A stretch of 36,656 nucleotides of DNA from CAYJIL01 sp964370235 (GCA_964370235.1 CAYJIL010000010.1:1-36656), one strand, 5' to 3'; counted from the stretch's first letter, positions 1 through 8,082 are shown. Made by a program: numbers and translations. The notes: generated by a model from the letters alone, not told the origin.

Positions 1-138
1 GTTCTTTTTTACAAAAAAAACTTTCTAGCAACTGCAAATAGAGGCAAAACATAGTCAAAAGATGTAGTATTGTGTGGCTTAATGGGAATGTTCAATAAAA
101 TTTAGGCGATTTATTAATGAAATACTTTTTTAATGTAT

Positions 139-146
139 TATCTTTG
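139..146 (+). promoter_or_regulatory. Bacteroidota -7 box for the malY-like gene
   Basis: TATCTTTG matches the TAnnTTTG -7 consensus of the Bacteroidota housekeeping sigma factor. No convincing -33 TTTG is seen at the right distance. The box lies downstream of an in-frame ATG at 133, so that ATG could not be in the transcript and translation should begin at 175. Confidence 0.6.
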
Positions 147-174
147 TCGCAAACGAATTGGTAAAGATTACTTA

Positions 175-1353
175 ATGAACAGATCTAGTTTCGACCAACT
201 ATTAGAGCGCAAAGGCACATCGTGCCACAAGTACGACAACCTGCAAGAGGTATTTGGCATGGATGATTTGCTGCCAATGTGGATAGCAGATTCAGACTTT
301 GCATCACCAGATTTTGTAATGAAAGCCATTGCAAAAAGAGCCGAGCACCCAGTTTTGGGTTATACGTTTAGGGGAGAATCATTTAATTCGGCCGTAAAAC
401 GTTGGCTCGACTTTAGGGCACAGTGGGCGATAAAGGATGAGTGGATAGAGTTTACACCCGGCATAGTGTGTGGCCTAGCTCTTGCTATTATGGCATACAC
501 ACAAGAGGGCGATGGTGTGCTAATACAACCACCCGTATATCCTCCTTTTGCTGCAACAATCAACTCCAATTCTAGAGTTTTGGTTGAGAATCAACTCATC
601 ATAAAAGATGGTAAGTACGAAATAGACTTCGAAGATTTTGAGGCCAAACTAGCCAAGTCGAAGCTATTTATTTTGTGTAATCCACACAACCCCGTAGGCC
701 GAGCATTTAGCCACGAGGAGCTACGCCGCATGGGAGAGCTATGTGTTAAGCATGGCGTAAAGATAGTGTCTGACGAAATACACTCAGACCTAGTATTCAA
801 ACCACATACACACATTCACCTAGCATCTATCTCAAAAGAGATAGCCGATATTACTATCACATATATAGCACCTAGCAAGACATTCAACATTGCAGGCCTT
901 GCAACTGCCGTAGCCATAATTCCATCGGCTCAAATGATGGAGCAATACAAAACCATTACCAATATGGTGCGTACCGATCTTGGCAATATATTTGGCATTG
1001 TAGCGCTAGAGGCTGCATATATGAGCGATGGGGAGTGGCTCGAGAATCAAATAGATTATATAGAATCGAACTTCGACTTCGCAGTAGAATATATTAAAAA
1101 TAATATGCCCAAAATAAAGGCATACAAACCCGAGGCAACCTACCTGCTTTGGTTAGACTTTAGCGATTTGGGGCTAAAGGGAATGCCACTTTGTGAGTTT
1201 GCAATCAAAGAGGCTAAACTAGGGCTAAACCCCGGTAGCGACTTTGGTAGCGGCGGCGATGGGTTCATGAGAATGAACCTAGCAACTACTCGTTGCAGAG
1301 TAGAGAGAGCACTTTTGCAGCTAAAAGAGGCATACCAACAAAGAGGATATTAA
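175..1353 (+). CDS. MalY/PatB-type PLP-dependent C-S lyase / aminotransferase
   Basis: Fold-type I PLP enzyme of the MalY/PatB group (cystathionine beta-lyase-like, aminotransferase class I/II), 392 residues and cytosolic. Such enzymes cleave the C-S bond of cystathionine or cysteine conjugates to give a thiol, pyruvate and ammonia. Visible are the N-terminal FDxxxxRxGTxxxKYD block typical of the group, NPHNPVGR, the PLP-contacting DEIHSDL, and the Schiff-base lysine in APSKTFNIAG (about K235). The start at 175 is preferred over ATG 133 because a -7 promoter box sits between them and the family begins at this block. It is followed after 10 bases by folE and probably heads the folE/purF-like/tgt/lpt transcript. 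Substrate cannot be fixed from sequence; plain aminotransferase activity is possible. Confidence 0.88.
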   Translation: MNRSSFDQLLERKGTSCHKYDNLQEVFGMDDLLPMWIADSDFASPDFVMKAIAKRAEHPVLGYTFRGESFNSAVKRWLDFRAQWAIKDEWIEFTPGIVCGLALAIMAYTQEGDGVLIQPPVYPPFAATINSNSRVLVENQLIIKDGKYEIDFEDFEAKLAKSKLFILCNPHNPVGRAFSHEELRRMGELCVKHGVKIVSDEIHSDLVFKPHTHIHLASISKEIADITITYIAPSKTFNIAGLATAVAIIPSAQMMEQYKTITNMVRTDLGNIFGIVALEAAYMSDGEWLENQIDYIESNFDFAVEYIKNNMPKIKAYKPEATYLLWLDFSDLGLKGMPLCEFAIKEAKLGLNPGSDFGSGGDGFMRMNLATTRCRVERALLQLKEAYQQRGY

Positions 1354-1363
1354 TTACCTGATT

Positions 1364-1966
1364 ATGGATAAAGAGTTATATAAGAGAGAAGATAGCTTTG
1401 ATACAGCTGCCGTAGATAGCCTAAAGGAGCATTACAGCCATATAATCACAACTCTTGGCGAAGATATCACAAGAGAGGGGCTAGAAAAAACCCCCGAAAG
1501 AGTTGCAAAGGCAATGTTATACCTAACACAGGGCTACCGTCAAAATCCTACGAACATCATTCTTTCGGCAAAGTTTAAAGAGGAGTATCAACAAATGGTA
1601 ATAGTAAAAGACATAGAGCTATACTCTATGTGTGAGCACCACATGTTACCATTCTATGGCAAAGTGCATGTTGCCTATGTTCCCAACGGATATATTACTG
1701 GCTTGTCTAAGATTGCACGTGTAGTAGATGCTTTTGCACGAAGACTACAAGTACAAGAGAGACTAACGGTACAAATTAGAGATTGCATACAAGAGGCACT
1801 ATCGCCACTAGGGGTTGCCGTAGTGGTCGAAGCTAGCCACATGTGTATGCAAATGCGTGGAGTACAGAAACAAAACTCTGTAACCACAACATCGGCATTT
1901 ACAGGAACATTCCTAAAAGATATAAGAACTCGTGAGGAGTTCATTGCACTTATTCAGAAAAAATAA
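1364..1966 (+). CDS. folE: GTP cyclohydrolase I
   Basis: Converts GTP to 7,8-dihydroneopterin triphosphate and formate, the entry step to folate and, through QueD, to queuosine. At 200 residues it has normal bacterial FolE length. The signature SMCEHHMLPF is present, with zinc ligands C90, H93 and C161 (in HMCMQMRGV), plus the GLSKIARVVDAFARRLQVQE block and the C-terminal TTTSAFTGTF. The start is an ATG 10 bases after the preceding stop, with no strong ribosome binding site, as is usual in this phylum. With tgt in the same run and queD at 32249, it could serve both folate and queuosine synthesis. Confidence 0.97.
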   Translation: MDKELYKREDSFDTAAVDSLKEHYSHIITTLGEDITREGLEKTPERVAKAMLYLTQGYRQNPTNIILSAKFKEEYQQMVIVKDIELYSMCEHHMLPFYGKVHVAYVPNGYITGLSKIARVVDAFARRLQVQERLTVQIRDCIQEALSPLGVAVVVEASHMCMQMRGVQKQNSVTTTSAFTGTFLKDIRTREEFIALIQKK

Positions 1967-2003
1967 TACTGAATAATAATTTTTAATATTAAATAGACAA
2001 AAG

Positions 2004-3428
2004 ATGAGCGGTTTTTTTGGATGCGCATCACGTAGAGAGTGTGTTGCAGATGTGTTTTATGGTACCGATTACCATTCACACCTAGGTACTAAGCGTGCTG
2101 GTATGGCATTCTGGAATGGCGAAAAGTTTGTACGTACCATCCATTCGTTGGAAAGTGCATACTTTAGAAATAAGTTTGAGAGTGATTTGGGCAAATATCA
2201 AGGCTCAAAGATTGGTATTGGTATCATTTCGGATACCGAGTCACAGCCAATCACAATCACCTCTAGCATTGGTAGATATTCGGTAGTTACGGTTGGTCGC
2301 ATCGACAACCTAGACGAGATTGCCAACTACCTGCTAGAAAAGAAGCTACATTTCTCGGAGCTATCGGGCTCAACAATCAACGCTACCGAAGTAGTTGCTG
2401 TGCTTATCAACACAGCAGGCACTATCGAAGAGGGTATTCGTCTTGCACAAGATATGATTAAGGGTTCGTGCTCTATGCTTGTTATGACAGACAGCGGTAT
2501 TTATGCTGCTCGTGACAAATATGGTCGTACACCTATCATCGTTGCAAAAGATGATGACGGTTATGCTATGGCGTTTGAGAGTTCGGCATTTGAGAACCTT
2601 GGCTACATCTACGATAGAGATCTTGGCGCAGGCGAAGTAGCATTCATTACAGCCGATGGCGTTAAGCAGATATATGCTCCGGGCAAAAAGAAACAAGTGT
2701 GTTCGTTCTTGTGGGTATATTATGGTTACCCATCATCTACGTATGAGGGTGTAAATGTTGACGACAGCAGATATAAGTGTGGCCAGGCTCTTGCTCAGGC
2801 AGATGTTGCAGATAACATTCAAGCCGACATTGTAGCTGGTATTCCAGACTCGGGTGTTGGTCATGCAGTTGGTTACAGCGGCGAGTCGGGCATTGCATAC
2901 AAGCGTTCGTTTGTAAAATATACTCCAACATGGCCACGTAGCTTTATGCCTGTTAACCAAAACATGCGTGAGCTAGTTGCAAAAATGAAGCTCATCCCTA
3001 ACCGTGAATTTACAAAAGATAAGAGCGTAATTTTCCTTGACGACTCAATCGTGCGTGGTACACAGCTTCGTGACAATGTTTGCAAGCTAACCGAGCTAGG
3101 TGTTAAAGAGGTACACATGCGTATTGCTTGTCCACCACTTGTTTACCCATGTCAGTTTATCAACTTCTCTACTTCGAGATCGTCGTTCGATTTATTCACA
3201 CGCCGTATCATTCGTGACTTAGAGGGTACCGAGAACCTAACAGACGAAATGCTAAACAAATATTCGAACCAAGACGAAGAGAACTACAAGATTATGGTAG
3301 AGGAGATGCGCAAGCGCCTAGGCCTAACAACTCTTAAGTTCCAACGCCTAGAAGATCTAGTGTCGTCAATTGGCCTAAATAAAGAGGATCTTTGTACACA
3401 CTGTTTCGACAATTCGAGCTACATGTAA
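2004..3428 (+). CDS. PurF-like amidophosphoribosyltransferase lacking the glutaminase cysteine
   Basis: Homologue of glutamine PRPP amidotransferase (first step of purine synthesis), 474 residues. The phosphoribosyltransferase half looks functional: the PRPP loop VIFLDDSIVRGTQ (about 342-354) and the upstream RSFVKYTPTWPRSFM block align with PurF. Four cysteines match the [4Fe-4S] ligands of the Bacillus-type enzyme: C233 (QVCSFLW), C383 (YPCQF), C464 and C467 (LCTHCF). The N-terminal class II glutaminase half is degenerate. The chain begins MSGFFG where family members have MCGxxG, so the nucleophile is Ser, and the usual HNGN segment reads TVGRIDN. It may use free ammonia, act with another amidotransferase, or do a different PRPP reaction. 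It starts 37 bases after folE and ends 1 base before tgt. I recall Bacteroidota paralogues with this start; a canonical purF is expected elsewhere. Confidence 0.85.
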   Translation: MSGFFGCASRRECVADVFYGTDYHSHLGTKRAGMAFWNGEKFVRTIHSLESAYFRNKFESDLGKYQGSKIGIGIISDTESQPITITSSIGRYSVVTVGRIDNLDEIANYLLEKKLHFSELSGSTINATEVVAVLINTAGTIEEGIRLAQDMIKGSCSMLVMTDSGIYAARDKYGRTPIIVAKDDDGYAMAFESSAFENLGYIYDRDLGAGEVAFITADGVKQIYAPGKKKQVCSFLWVYYGYPSSTYEGVNVDDSRYKCGQALAQADVADNIQADIVAGIPDSGVGHAVGYSGESGIAYKRSFVKYTPTWPRSFMPVNQNMRELVAKMKLIPNREFTKDKSVIFLDDSIVRGTQLRDNVCKLTELGVKEVHMRIACPPLVYPCQFINFSTSRSSFDLFTRRIIRDLEGTENLTDEMLNKYSNQDEENYKIMVEEMRKRLGLTTLKFQRLEDLVSSIGLNKEDLCTHCFDNSSYM

Positions 3429-3429
3429 T

Positions 3430-4560
3430 ATGGAATTTAAACTAGAAAAAACAGCCTCTGGCTCACGTGCACGTGCTGGTGTGTTATCGACCGATCATGG
3501 CGATATACACACACCAATATTTATGCCCGTAGGTACGGCTGCAACTGTTAAAGGGGTTTTTCATAGAGATATTAAGGAGGAGGTAAAGGCTGAGATAATC
3601 TTGGCCAATACCTACCATCTATACCTACGCCCGGGCCTTGATATAATATCCGAGGCGGGTGGCGTACATAAATTCTCGTCATGGGATGGCCCAATGCTAA
3701 CAGATAGTGGTGGTTTTCAGGTTTTCTCACTTGCCGATTGCCGCAAAATTACCGAGGAAGGTTGCCGCTTTAGCTCACATATCGATGGTAGCAAACATTT
3801 GTTCACGCCCGAGAATGTGATGGATACTCAGCGAATTATTGGTGCCGATATAATGATGGCATTTGATGAGTGCCCACCGGGAACAGCCGACAAAATGTAT
3901 GCGTCAAAGTCGCTTGATTTAACTTCTCGTTGGCTAGAGCGATGTTTCAATCGTTTTGAGCAAACAAAACCACTATATGGCCATTCACAATCGCTATTCC
4001 CAATTGTACAAGGGTGTACATACCCCGACTTGCGTGCAAAGGCAGCCCAGAGTGTTCTGCAATACAATGCCGATGGTTATGCTATTGGGGGCTTGGCAGT
4101 TGGCGAACCTGCCGAGGTAATGTATAGCATGATTGATGTGGTTAACGATGTGTTACCACAAGATCGCCCACGTTACTTGATGGGTGTTGGTACACCTGCC
4201 AATTTGCTTGAGGCAATTGATCGTGGTGTCGATATGTTTGACTGTGTTATGCCTACTCGCAACGGGCGTAATGGCATGATATTCACATGGGACGGTATAA
4301 TTAATATTCGCAACAAGAAGTGGGAAAAAGACTTCTCGCCAATTGACATTAACAGCGACTGTTTTGTAGATCAAATATATACAAAGGCATATCTTCGCCA
4401 TCTTACGGTCTCTAAAGAGATGATGGCAGCGCAAATCGCCTCTATGCACAATCTAGCGTTTTACTTGCAGCTTGTAAAGGCAGCAAGAGAGCACATCTTG
4501 GCAGGCGATTTTGCCTCGTGGAAAGAAGAAACACTAGAGAGGGTAACACGCAGGCTCTAG
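3430..4560 (+). CDS. tgt: Queuine/preQ1 tRNA-guanine transglycosylase
   Basis: Exchanges G34 for preQ1 in GUN-anticodon tRNAs during queuosine synthesis. At 376 residues it is full length. Seen are DSGGFQVFSL with D92, GGLAVGEP (220-227), RYLMGVGTP, and FDCVMPTRNGRNG with the nucleophile D271. The C-terminal zinc site is altered: the CxCxxC...H of the E. coli enzyme aligns with S309, C311, D314 and H340, so two of three cysteines are replaced. I recall similar substitutions in other Bacteroidales Tgt proteins, so this is probably lineage-typical rather than damage. The start codon follows the preceding stop by 1 base, indicating translational coupling to the PurF-like gene. Confidence 0.96.
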   Translation: MEFKLEKTASGSRARAGVLSTDHGDIHTPIFMPVGTAATVKGVFHRDIKEEVKAEIILANTYHLYLRPGLDIISEAGGVHKFSSWDGPMLTDSGGFQVFSLADCRKITEEGCRFSSHIDGSKHLFTPENVMDTQRIIGADIMMAFDECPPGTADKMYASKSLDLTSRWLERCFNRFEQTKPLYGHSQSLFPIVQGCTYPDLRAKAAQSVLQYNADGYAIGGLAVGEPAEVMYSMIDVVNDVLPQDRPRYLMGVGTPANLLEAIDRGVDMFDCVMPTRNGRNGMIFTWDGIINIRNKKWEKDFSPIDINSDCFVDQIYTKAYLRHLTVSKEMMAAQIASMHNLAFYLQLVKAAREHILAGDFASWKEETLERVTRRL

Positions 4561-4599
4561 TCTATGCTATGCAGAGCCACTAAAATATAACAACAGAAT

Positions 4600-5700
4600 A
4601 TGAGCTTCAAAAAACTAAAAATAGGCATACTTGACAGACACATTATGCGTCGATTTATCGGCACATATTTGTTTGCTATTATGCTTATTGTAGTTATTGT
4701 AGTGGTATTCGATGCAGTGGAAAAGATTGAGGATTTTATTGAGCTCGATGCACCACTTAGCGAGATACTTTTTAGCTACTACCTTAACTTCATACCATTC
4801 TTTATTAACCAATTTAGTGGTCTTATAACCTTCATTTCGGTTATCTTCTTCACATCAAAGATGGCATATGATACCGAGATTGTGGCAATGTTGTCGGGAG
4901 GTGTGAGTTTTCGTAGGCTTATGTGGCCATACTTTTTGGGTGCATTCTTTATTACCTCGTTAAGCCTTATCCTAAACCTATTTGTAATTCCTACCGCCAA
5001 CCAAGGGCGCATCGATTTTGAGGCCGACTACCTAAAAAAGGGAAAACGCAACAACTACGAAGAGTATGTGTATAGGCAAATTTCGCCCGAAACATTTGTG
5101 TATATCAAGGGATATAGCAGTGTGCGCAAATCGGCAGAGTTTATGGTGCTAGAAACCTATGATAGTGGAAGTATTAAATCGTCACTATCGGCTCGTCACG
5201 TTAAGTTCGACTCTGAGACTAAGCACTGGACAGCTCCCAAATATATTGAGCGTACTTATGAAAACGATGTCGAAAAACTTGTAAAAAAAGAGAGGCTCGA
5301 CACTCTACTCAACCTATCAGACAACGAAATAGGCAAGGTTGAGAACCACATACAAACCCTTGACTATAACAAGCTCACAGATTTTATCGATGAGCAAAAG
5401 CGCAAAGGTTCAGATCAAATTGCTGTATTCGAGGTAGATTTACATAATCGTTTTGCATACCCAATATCTACCTTTATACTAACGCTAATTGGTGTTTCGC
5501 TATCCTCACGCAAGGTGAGAGGTGGCACGGGGCTACACATAGGAATTGGAATATCGCTATGTTTCTCGTACATTCTGTTTATGAAATTCGCAAATGAATT
5601 TGCAAAAGGTGGGGTAATTCCTCCGGCTATGGCTGTGTGGACGCCTAACATTATATTTGCAATTATCGCAACCTACTTATACCGCAAGGCTCCTAAGTAG
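4600..5700 (+). CDS. LptF/LptG family LPS-export permease (YjgP/YjgQ)
   Basis: Inner-membrane permease of the Lpt transporter that passes lipopolysaccharide to the LptC/A bridge, 366 residues. Topology is as in the family: an N-terminal amphipathic HIMRRFIGTYLFAI segment leading into a membrane helix (about 15-42), further helices near 60-85 and 100-125, a long periplasmic beta-rich middle (about 130-280), and three C-terminal helices (about 285-362) ending IFAIIATYLYRKAPK. The sequence alone does not settle LptF versus LptG; the short N-terminus ending in a DxxEKIEDF motif resembles LptG-type proteins of the phylum. It lies 39 bases after tgt, a gene pairing I recall from other Bacteroidales, and ends 16 bases before a strong terminator. 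Confidence 0.9.
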   Translation: MSFKKLKIGILDRHIMRRFIGTYLFAIMLIVVIVVVFDAVEKIEDFIELDAPLSEILFSYYLNFIPFFINQFSGLITFISVIFFTSKMAYDTEIVAMLSGGVSFRRLMWPYFLGAFFITSLSLILNLFVIPTANQGRIDFEADYLKKGKRNNYEEYVYRQISPETFVYIKGYSSVRKSAEFMVLETYDSGSIKSSLSARHVKFDSETKHWTAPKYIERTYENDVEKLVKKERLDTLLNLSDNEIGKVENHIQTLDYNKLTDFIDEQKRKGSDQIAVFEVDLHNRFAYPISTFILTLIGVSLSSRKVRGGTGLHIGIGISLCFSYILFMKFANEFAKGGVIPPAMAVWTPNIIFAIIATYLYRKAPK

Positions 5701-5716
5701 AGACAATTAACATAAT

Positions 5717-5756
5717 AAAAAACGTTCGCTTTGAATATTCAAAGCGAACGTTTTTT
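5717..5756. terminator. Perfect 40-bp palindrome, bidirectional terminator
   Basis: Left arm 5717-5736 and right arm 5737-5756 are exact reverse complements with no unpaired centre. The arms begin with six A and end with six T, so each strand yields a GC-containing hairpin followed by a U-tract. It sits between the convergent lpt gene (stop 5700) and the GH18 gene (stop 5792) and can end transcription from both sides. Confidence 0.92.
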
Positions 5757-5791
5757 GTTATATCTATTAGGAATGGCTAGCAAAAATTAGC

Positions 5792-6829
5792 TTACTTGCC
5801 ACTGTTCATTCCATCCCACACCACATCACGTAGTGTTCCGTTCTTGTCGTCACAGTTATACTCCCAATACATTATTCCTCCTAGGTCGTTATCTAGCACA
5901 TAGTCACACTTTAGCTTTAGTGACCTTGGGTTATCAAATACACATAACATCACCTTATTATCGTCACGGCTCACATAGTATGGCACCTTTGCCACATCGT
6001 CCCACATAAGCAATTGATCGCCATAGGTAGATTCAATGTCGGGGTAATTGATAAAATCGCTATACCCTTTCTCGGTATTACCATGACCATAGAATGGTAC
6101 ACCAACAATAATTTTGTGTTTTGGCAGACCTGCTTCGTGGTGAAGTTTAACAGATTTTTCGACACTCATGCGTGAGCGAGGATTGTCTAGCAGTGCCGAA
6201 TGGTGCATGCCACGATGTGGACGACCAACGTCATAAACCATAAGGTTTACAAAGTCGACATAGGGTTCGATAGCCTTAAAGTCTACGTATTTTGCCGATG
6301 CTACCGATGCAAAGGTTACTAACCCTTGCTTACCTAGCGCATCTCGCAGCTCTTTTATTAGAGAAGTAAAATTCTCTGTATCGCTTGGGTGGTGGCTAAT
6401 ACCGCCGCCGGGGCTAGTTGGGTATTCCCAGTCCATATCAATACCATCGATTTTGAACTCTTTTACAATTTGCTTGCAATGCTCTACAAATTTAGCACGC
6501 TTTACTGGGTCGATTGCCATTTCTGAAAAGCCACCTGCACCCCAACCACCAATAGATAGCATAACACTCAGTTGAGGATTTTGTTTCTTTAGCGCAGCAA
6601 CCTCGTGTAGTTTGTCGGGATTTTGAATAACAACACCATCAAAGGTATCGTTCATAACACCAAAGGCATAGTTAATATGCGTCATTTTGTGTGGATTGGG
6701 AATAGGCGCATTGGGGTTTGAAGTAACATAGGCTACCACAATCTTGGGGTTTGCATTTTTAGGTTTAGCAAAACTGCACACTACCACAAAAAGCGCACAC
6801 AATACAGCTAGAAGTTTTCTAATTACCAT
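5792..6829 (-). CDS. Exported glycoside hydrolase family 18 protein (chitinase / endo-beta-N-acetylglucosaminidase type)
   Basis: GH18 TIM-barrel hydrolase of 345 residues, acting on beta-1,4-linked GlcNAc in chitin, N-glycans or related polymers. The catalytic DxxDxDxE motif is intact as DGIDMDWE (128-135, acid E135), preceded by the SIGGWG strand (92-97); later strands carry VNLMVYD and a C-terminal GGIMYWEY with the conserved Trp. An N-terminal signal (about 1-22, ALFVVVCSFAKP) predicts export; C18 might be a lipobox cysteine but the context is weak. It is monocistronic, between the bidirectional terminator and a 10-bp inverted repeat that overlaps its probable promoter. There is no SusC/SusD pair nearby, so it does not look like a polysaccharide utilisation locus. 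The substrate is not deducible. Confidence 0.93.
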   Translation of the reverse strand: MVIRKLLAVLCALFVVVCSFAKPKNANPKIVVAYVTSNPNAPIPNPHKMTHINYAFGVMNDTFDGVVIQNPDKLHEVAALKKQNPQLSVMLSIGGWGAGGFSEMAIDPVKRAKFVEHCKQIVKEFKIDGIDMDWEYPTSPGGGISHHPSDTENFTSLIKELRDALGKQGLVTFASVASAKYVDFKAIEPYVDFVNLMVYDVGRPHRGMHHSALLDNPRSRMSVEKSVKLHHEAGLPKHKIIVGVPFYGHGNTEKGYSDFINYPDIESTYGDQLLMWDDVAKVPYYVSRDDNKVMLCVFDNPRSLKLKCDYVLDNDLGGIMYWEYNCDDKNGTLRDVVWDGMNSGK

Positions 6830-6902
6830 AAATTTTTATTTGTTATAGAATACTGCAAGAAAGCAGAATTCTAGATTAATAGTTGTTCGCATCTGTTAAT
6901 AC

Positions 6903-6910
6903 CAAAACTA
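6903..6910 (-). promoter_or_regulatory. Possible -7 box for the GH18 gene
   Basis: Read on the minus strand this is TAGTTTTG, a TAnnTTTG match about 75 bases upstream of the GH18 start. A TTTG at 6935-6938 is 24 bases away, slightly too far for a standard -33. It overlaps one arm of the inverted repeat 6906-6955. Confidence 0.35.
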
Positions 6911-6955
6911 TCGTACCAATATCTTATATAAACACAAAATATTAATACGATAGTT
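6906..6955 (-). terminator. 10-bp inverted repeat after ilvE: terminator or operator
   Basis: AACTATCGTA (6906-6915) and TACGATAGTT (6946-6955) are exact reverse complements separated by 30 A/T-rich bases. In the ilvE transcript the second arm is followed by UUUUGG, so it may be a weak terminator 21 bases after the ilvE stop. It also brackets the proposed GH18 promoter and could instead be an operator. Confidence 0.45.
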
Positions 6956-6975
6956 AAGTATATTGGAATAGCAAT

Positions 6976-7986
6976 TTACTCTACGATTGTCACCCAACCG
7001 TGAATATCTTCGCAATCGCCCTTTTGTATTGCTATAAGGCGATCATATAGTTTTTGTGACCACTCACCTACTCCATCGCCAAAGTTATATGATATGTCGT
7101 TATCGGCATCATAAATTCGGCTAATAGGGCTAATTACGGCAGCAGTACCACACGAACCTACCTCTTGGAAAGTAGCTACCTCTTCTATCTCGATGTCACG
7201 AGCCTCAACCTCTAGGCCTAGATCCTTTGCAATTTGCATAAGGCTATTGTTTGTGATTGACGGAAGAATAGATGGCGAAGCTGGTGTAATGTACTTACCA
7301 TCTTTAATGCCAAAGAAGTTGGCTGCTCCACACTCCTCGATAAAACGCTTGCTCTTTGCATCGAGATATAGCGTGCTACCGTAGCCTAGGTTATGGCTAG
7401 CAACATGCGCTGCAAGACCAGCCGCATAGTTACCGCCCGCCTTTACGTGGCCTGTGCCCTGCGGCGCTGCTCTATCGAAACTACGCTGAAGAACAACTGG
7501 TATTGGCGAAAGACCCTTAAAGTATGGCCCTACCGGAGTAACAAATACAATAAACGAATACTCCTTAGCAGGATTAACACCCACCTGTGGTGTAGTACCA
7601 ATTAGGAAAGGGCGAATATATAGCGACGAACTGCTCTCGTATGGTGGCACATAGTCGCTATTTAGCTTAACAGCCTTTTCGACAGCCTCGATAAATAGCT
7701 CTAACGGAGGCTCGGCCATTTGCAGATAGGCAGCAGAATTAGCTAGACGTTTAGCATTTTGGTCGGCACGAAAAAGGCGTACCTTGCCATCCTTACCACG
7801 TTGCGCTTTAAGCCCCTCGAACACCTCTTGCCCATAGTGGAACACACACGATGCTATGCTAAGGTTAATCATATCGTTGGTATGTGTTTCGATCTCGCCC
7901 CACTTACCATCTTTGTACTCTACTCTTACGTTATAGGGTGTCTGAATATAGTTGAACCCTAAATTATCCCAATCTAAATTTACCAT
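6976..7986 (-). CDS. ilvE: Branched-chain amino acid aminotransferase
   Basis: Fold-type IV PLP aminotransferase that makes Leu, Ile and Val from their 2-oxo acids with glutamate, 336 residues from the chosen start. Seen are HYGQEVFEGLKA near the N-terminus, the catalytic lysine in GHVKAGGNYAAGL, RFIEECGAANFF, and the C-terminal GTAAVISPI phosphate-binding segment. A longer in-frame reading to a TTG at 8013 is rejected because that codon is part of the TATCTTTG -7 box at 8011-8018; the ATG at 7986 opens the conserved NLDWDNLGFNYIQTPYN block. It is monocistronic with its own promoter, downstream of the FKBP terminator. Confidence 0.95.
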   Translation of the reverse strand: MVNLDWDNLGFNYIQTPYNVRVEYKDGKWGEIETHTNDMINLSIASCVFHYGQEVFEGLKAQRGKDGKVRLFRADQNAKRLANSAAYLQMAEPPLELFIEAVEKAVKLNSDYVPPYESSSSLYIRPFLIGTTPQVGVNPAKEYSFIVFVTPVGPYFKGLSPIPVVLQRSFDRAAPQGTGHVKAGGNYAAGLAAHVASHNLGYGSTLYLDAKSKRFIEECGAANFFGIKDGKYITPASPSILPSITNNSLMQIAKDLGLEVEARDIEIEEVATFQEVGSCGTAAVISPISRIYDADNDISYNFGDGVGEWSQKLYDRLIAIQKGDCEDIHGWVTIVE

Positions 7987-8010
7987 CTCTTTTTCATTTT
8001 CAACAAAGAA

Positions 8011-8043
8011 CAAAGATACAATTTTTTATCGTTATTTATACAA
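8011..8043 (-). promoter_or_regulatory. ilvE promoter
   Basis: On the minus strand the -7 box TATCTTTG occupies 8018-8011 and a TTG -33 core is at 8043-8041 with a 22-base spacer. Transcription would begin near 8004, leaving a leader of about 18 bases before the ATG at 7986. No room remains for a leader-peptide attenuator. Confidence 0.65.
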
Positions 8044-8047
8044 GAAA

Positions 8048-8082
8048 TGGGTGTGATTAACACAAAACGTTAACCACACCCA
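8048..8082 (-). terminator. Terminator after the FKBP gene
   Basis: Arms at 8048-8060 and 8070-8082 form a 13-bp stem in the minus-strand RNA, with one G-U pair and a 9-base loop, followed by AUUUCUUG. It lies 24 bases after the FKBP stop and just upstream of the ilvE promoter, separating the two transcripts. Confidence 0.72.

Noticed and set aside
2370..2696. 108-codon open frame antisense to the PurF-like gene
   Set aside because: It lies wholly inside a well-conserved gene, has no family motif and no promoter or leader; it is a shadow frame.
5792..6829. Polysaccharide utilisation locus around the GH18 gene
   Set aside because: No SusC/SusD pair, sulfatase, regulator or second glycosidase is nearby.
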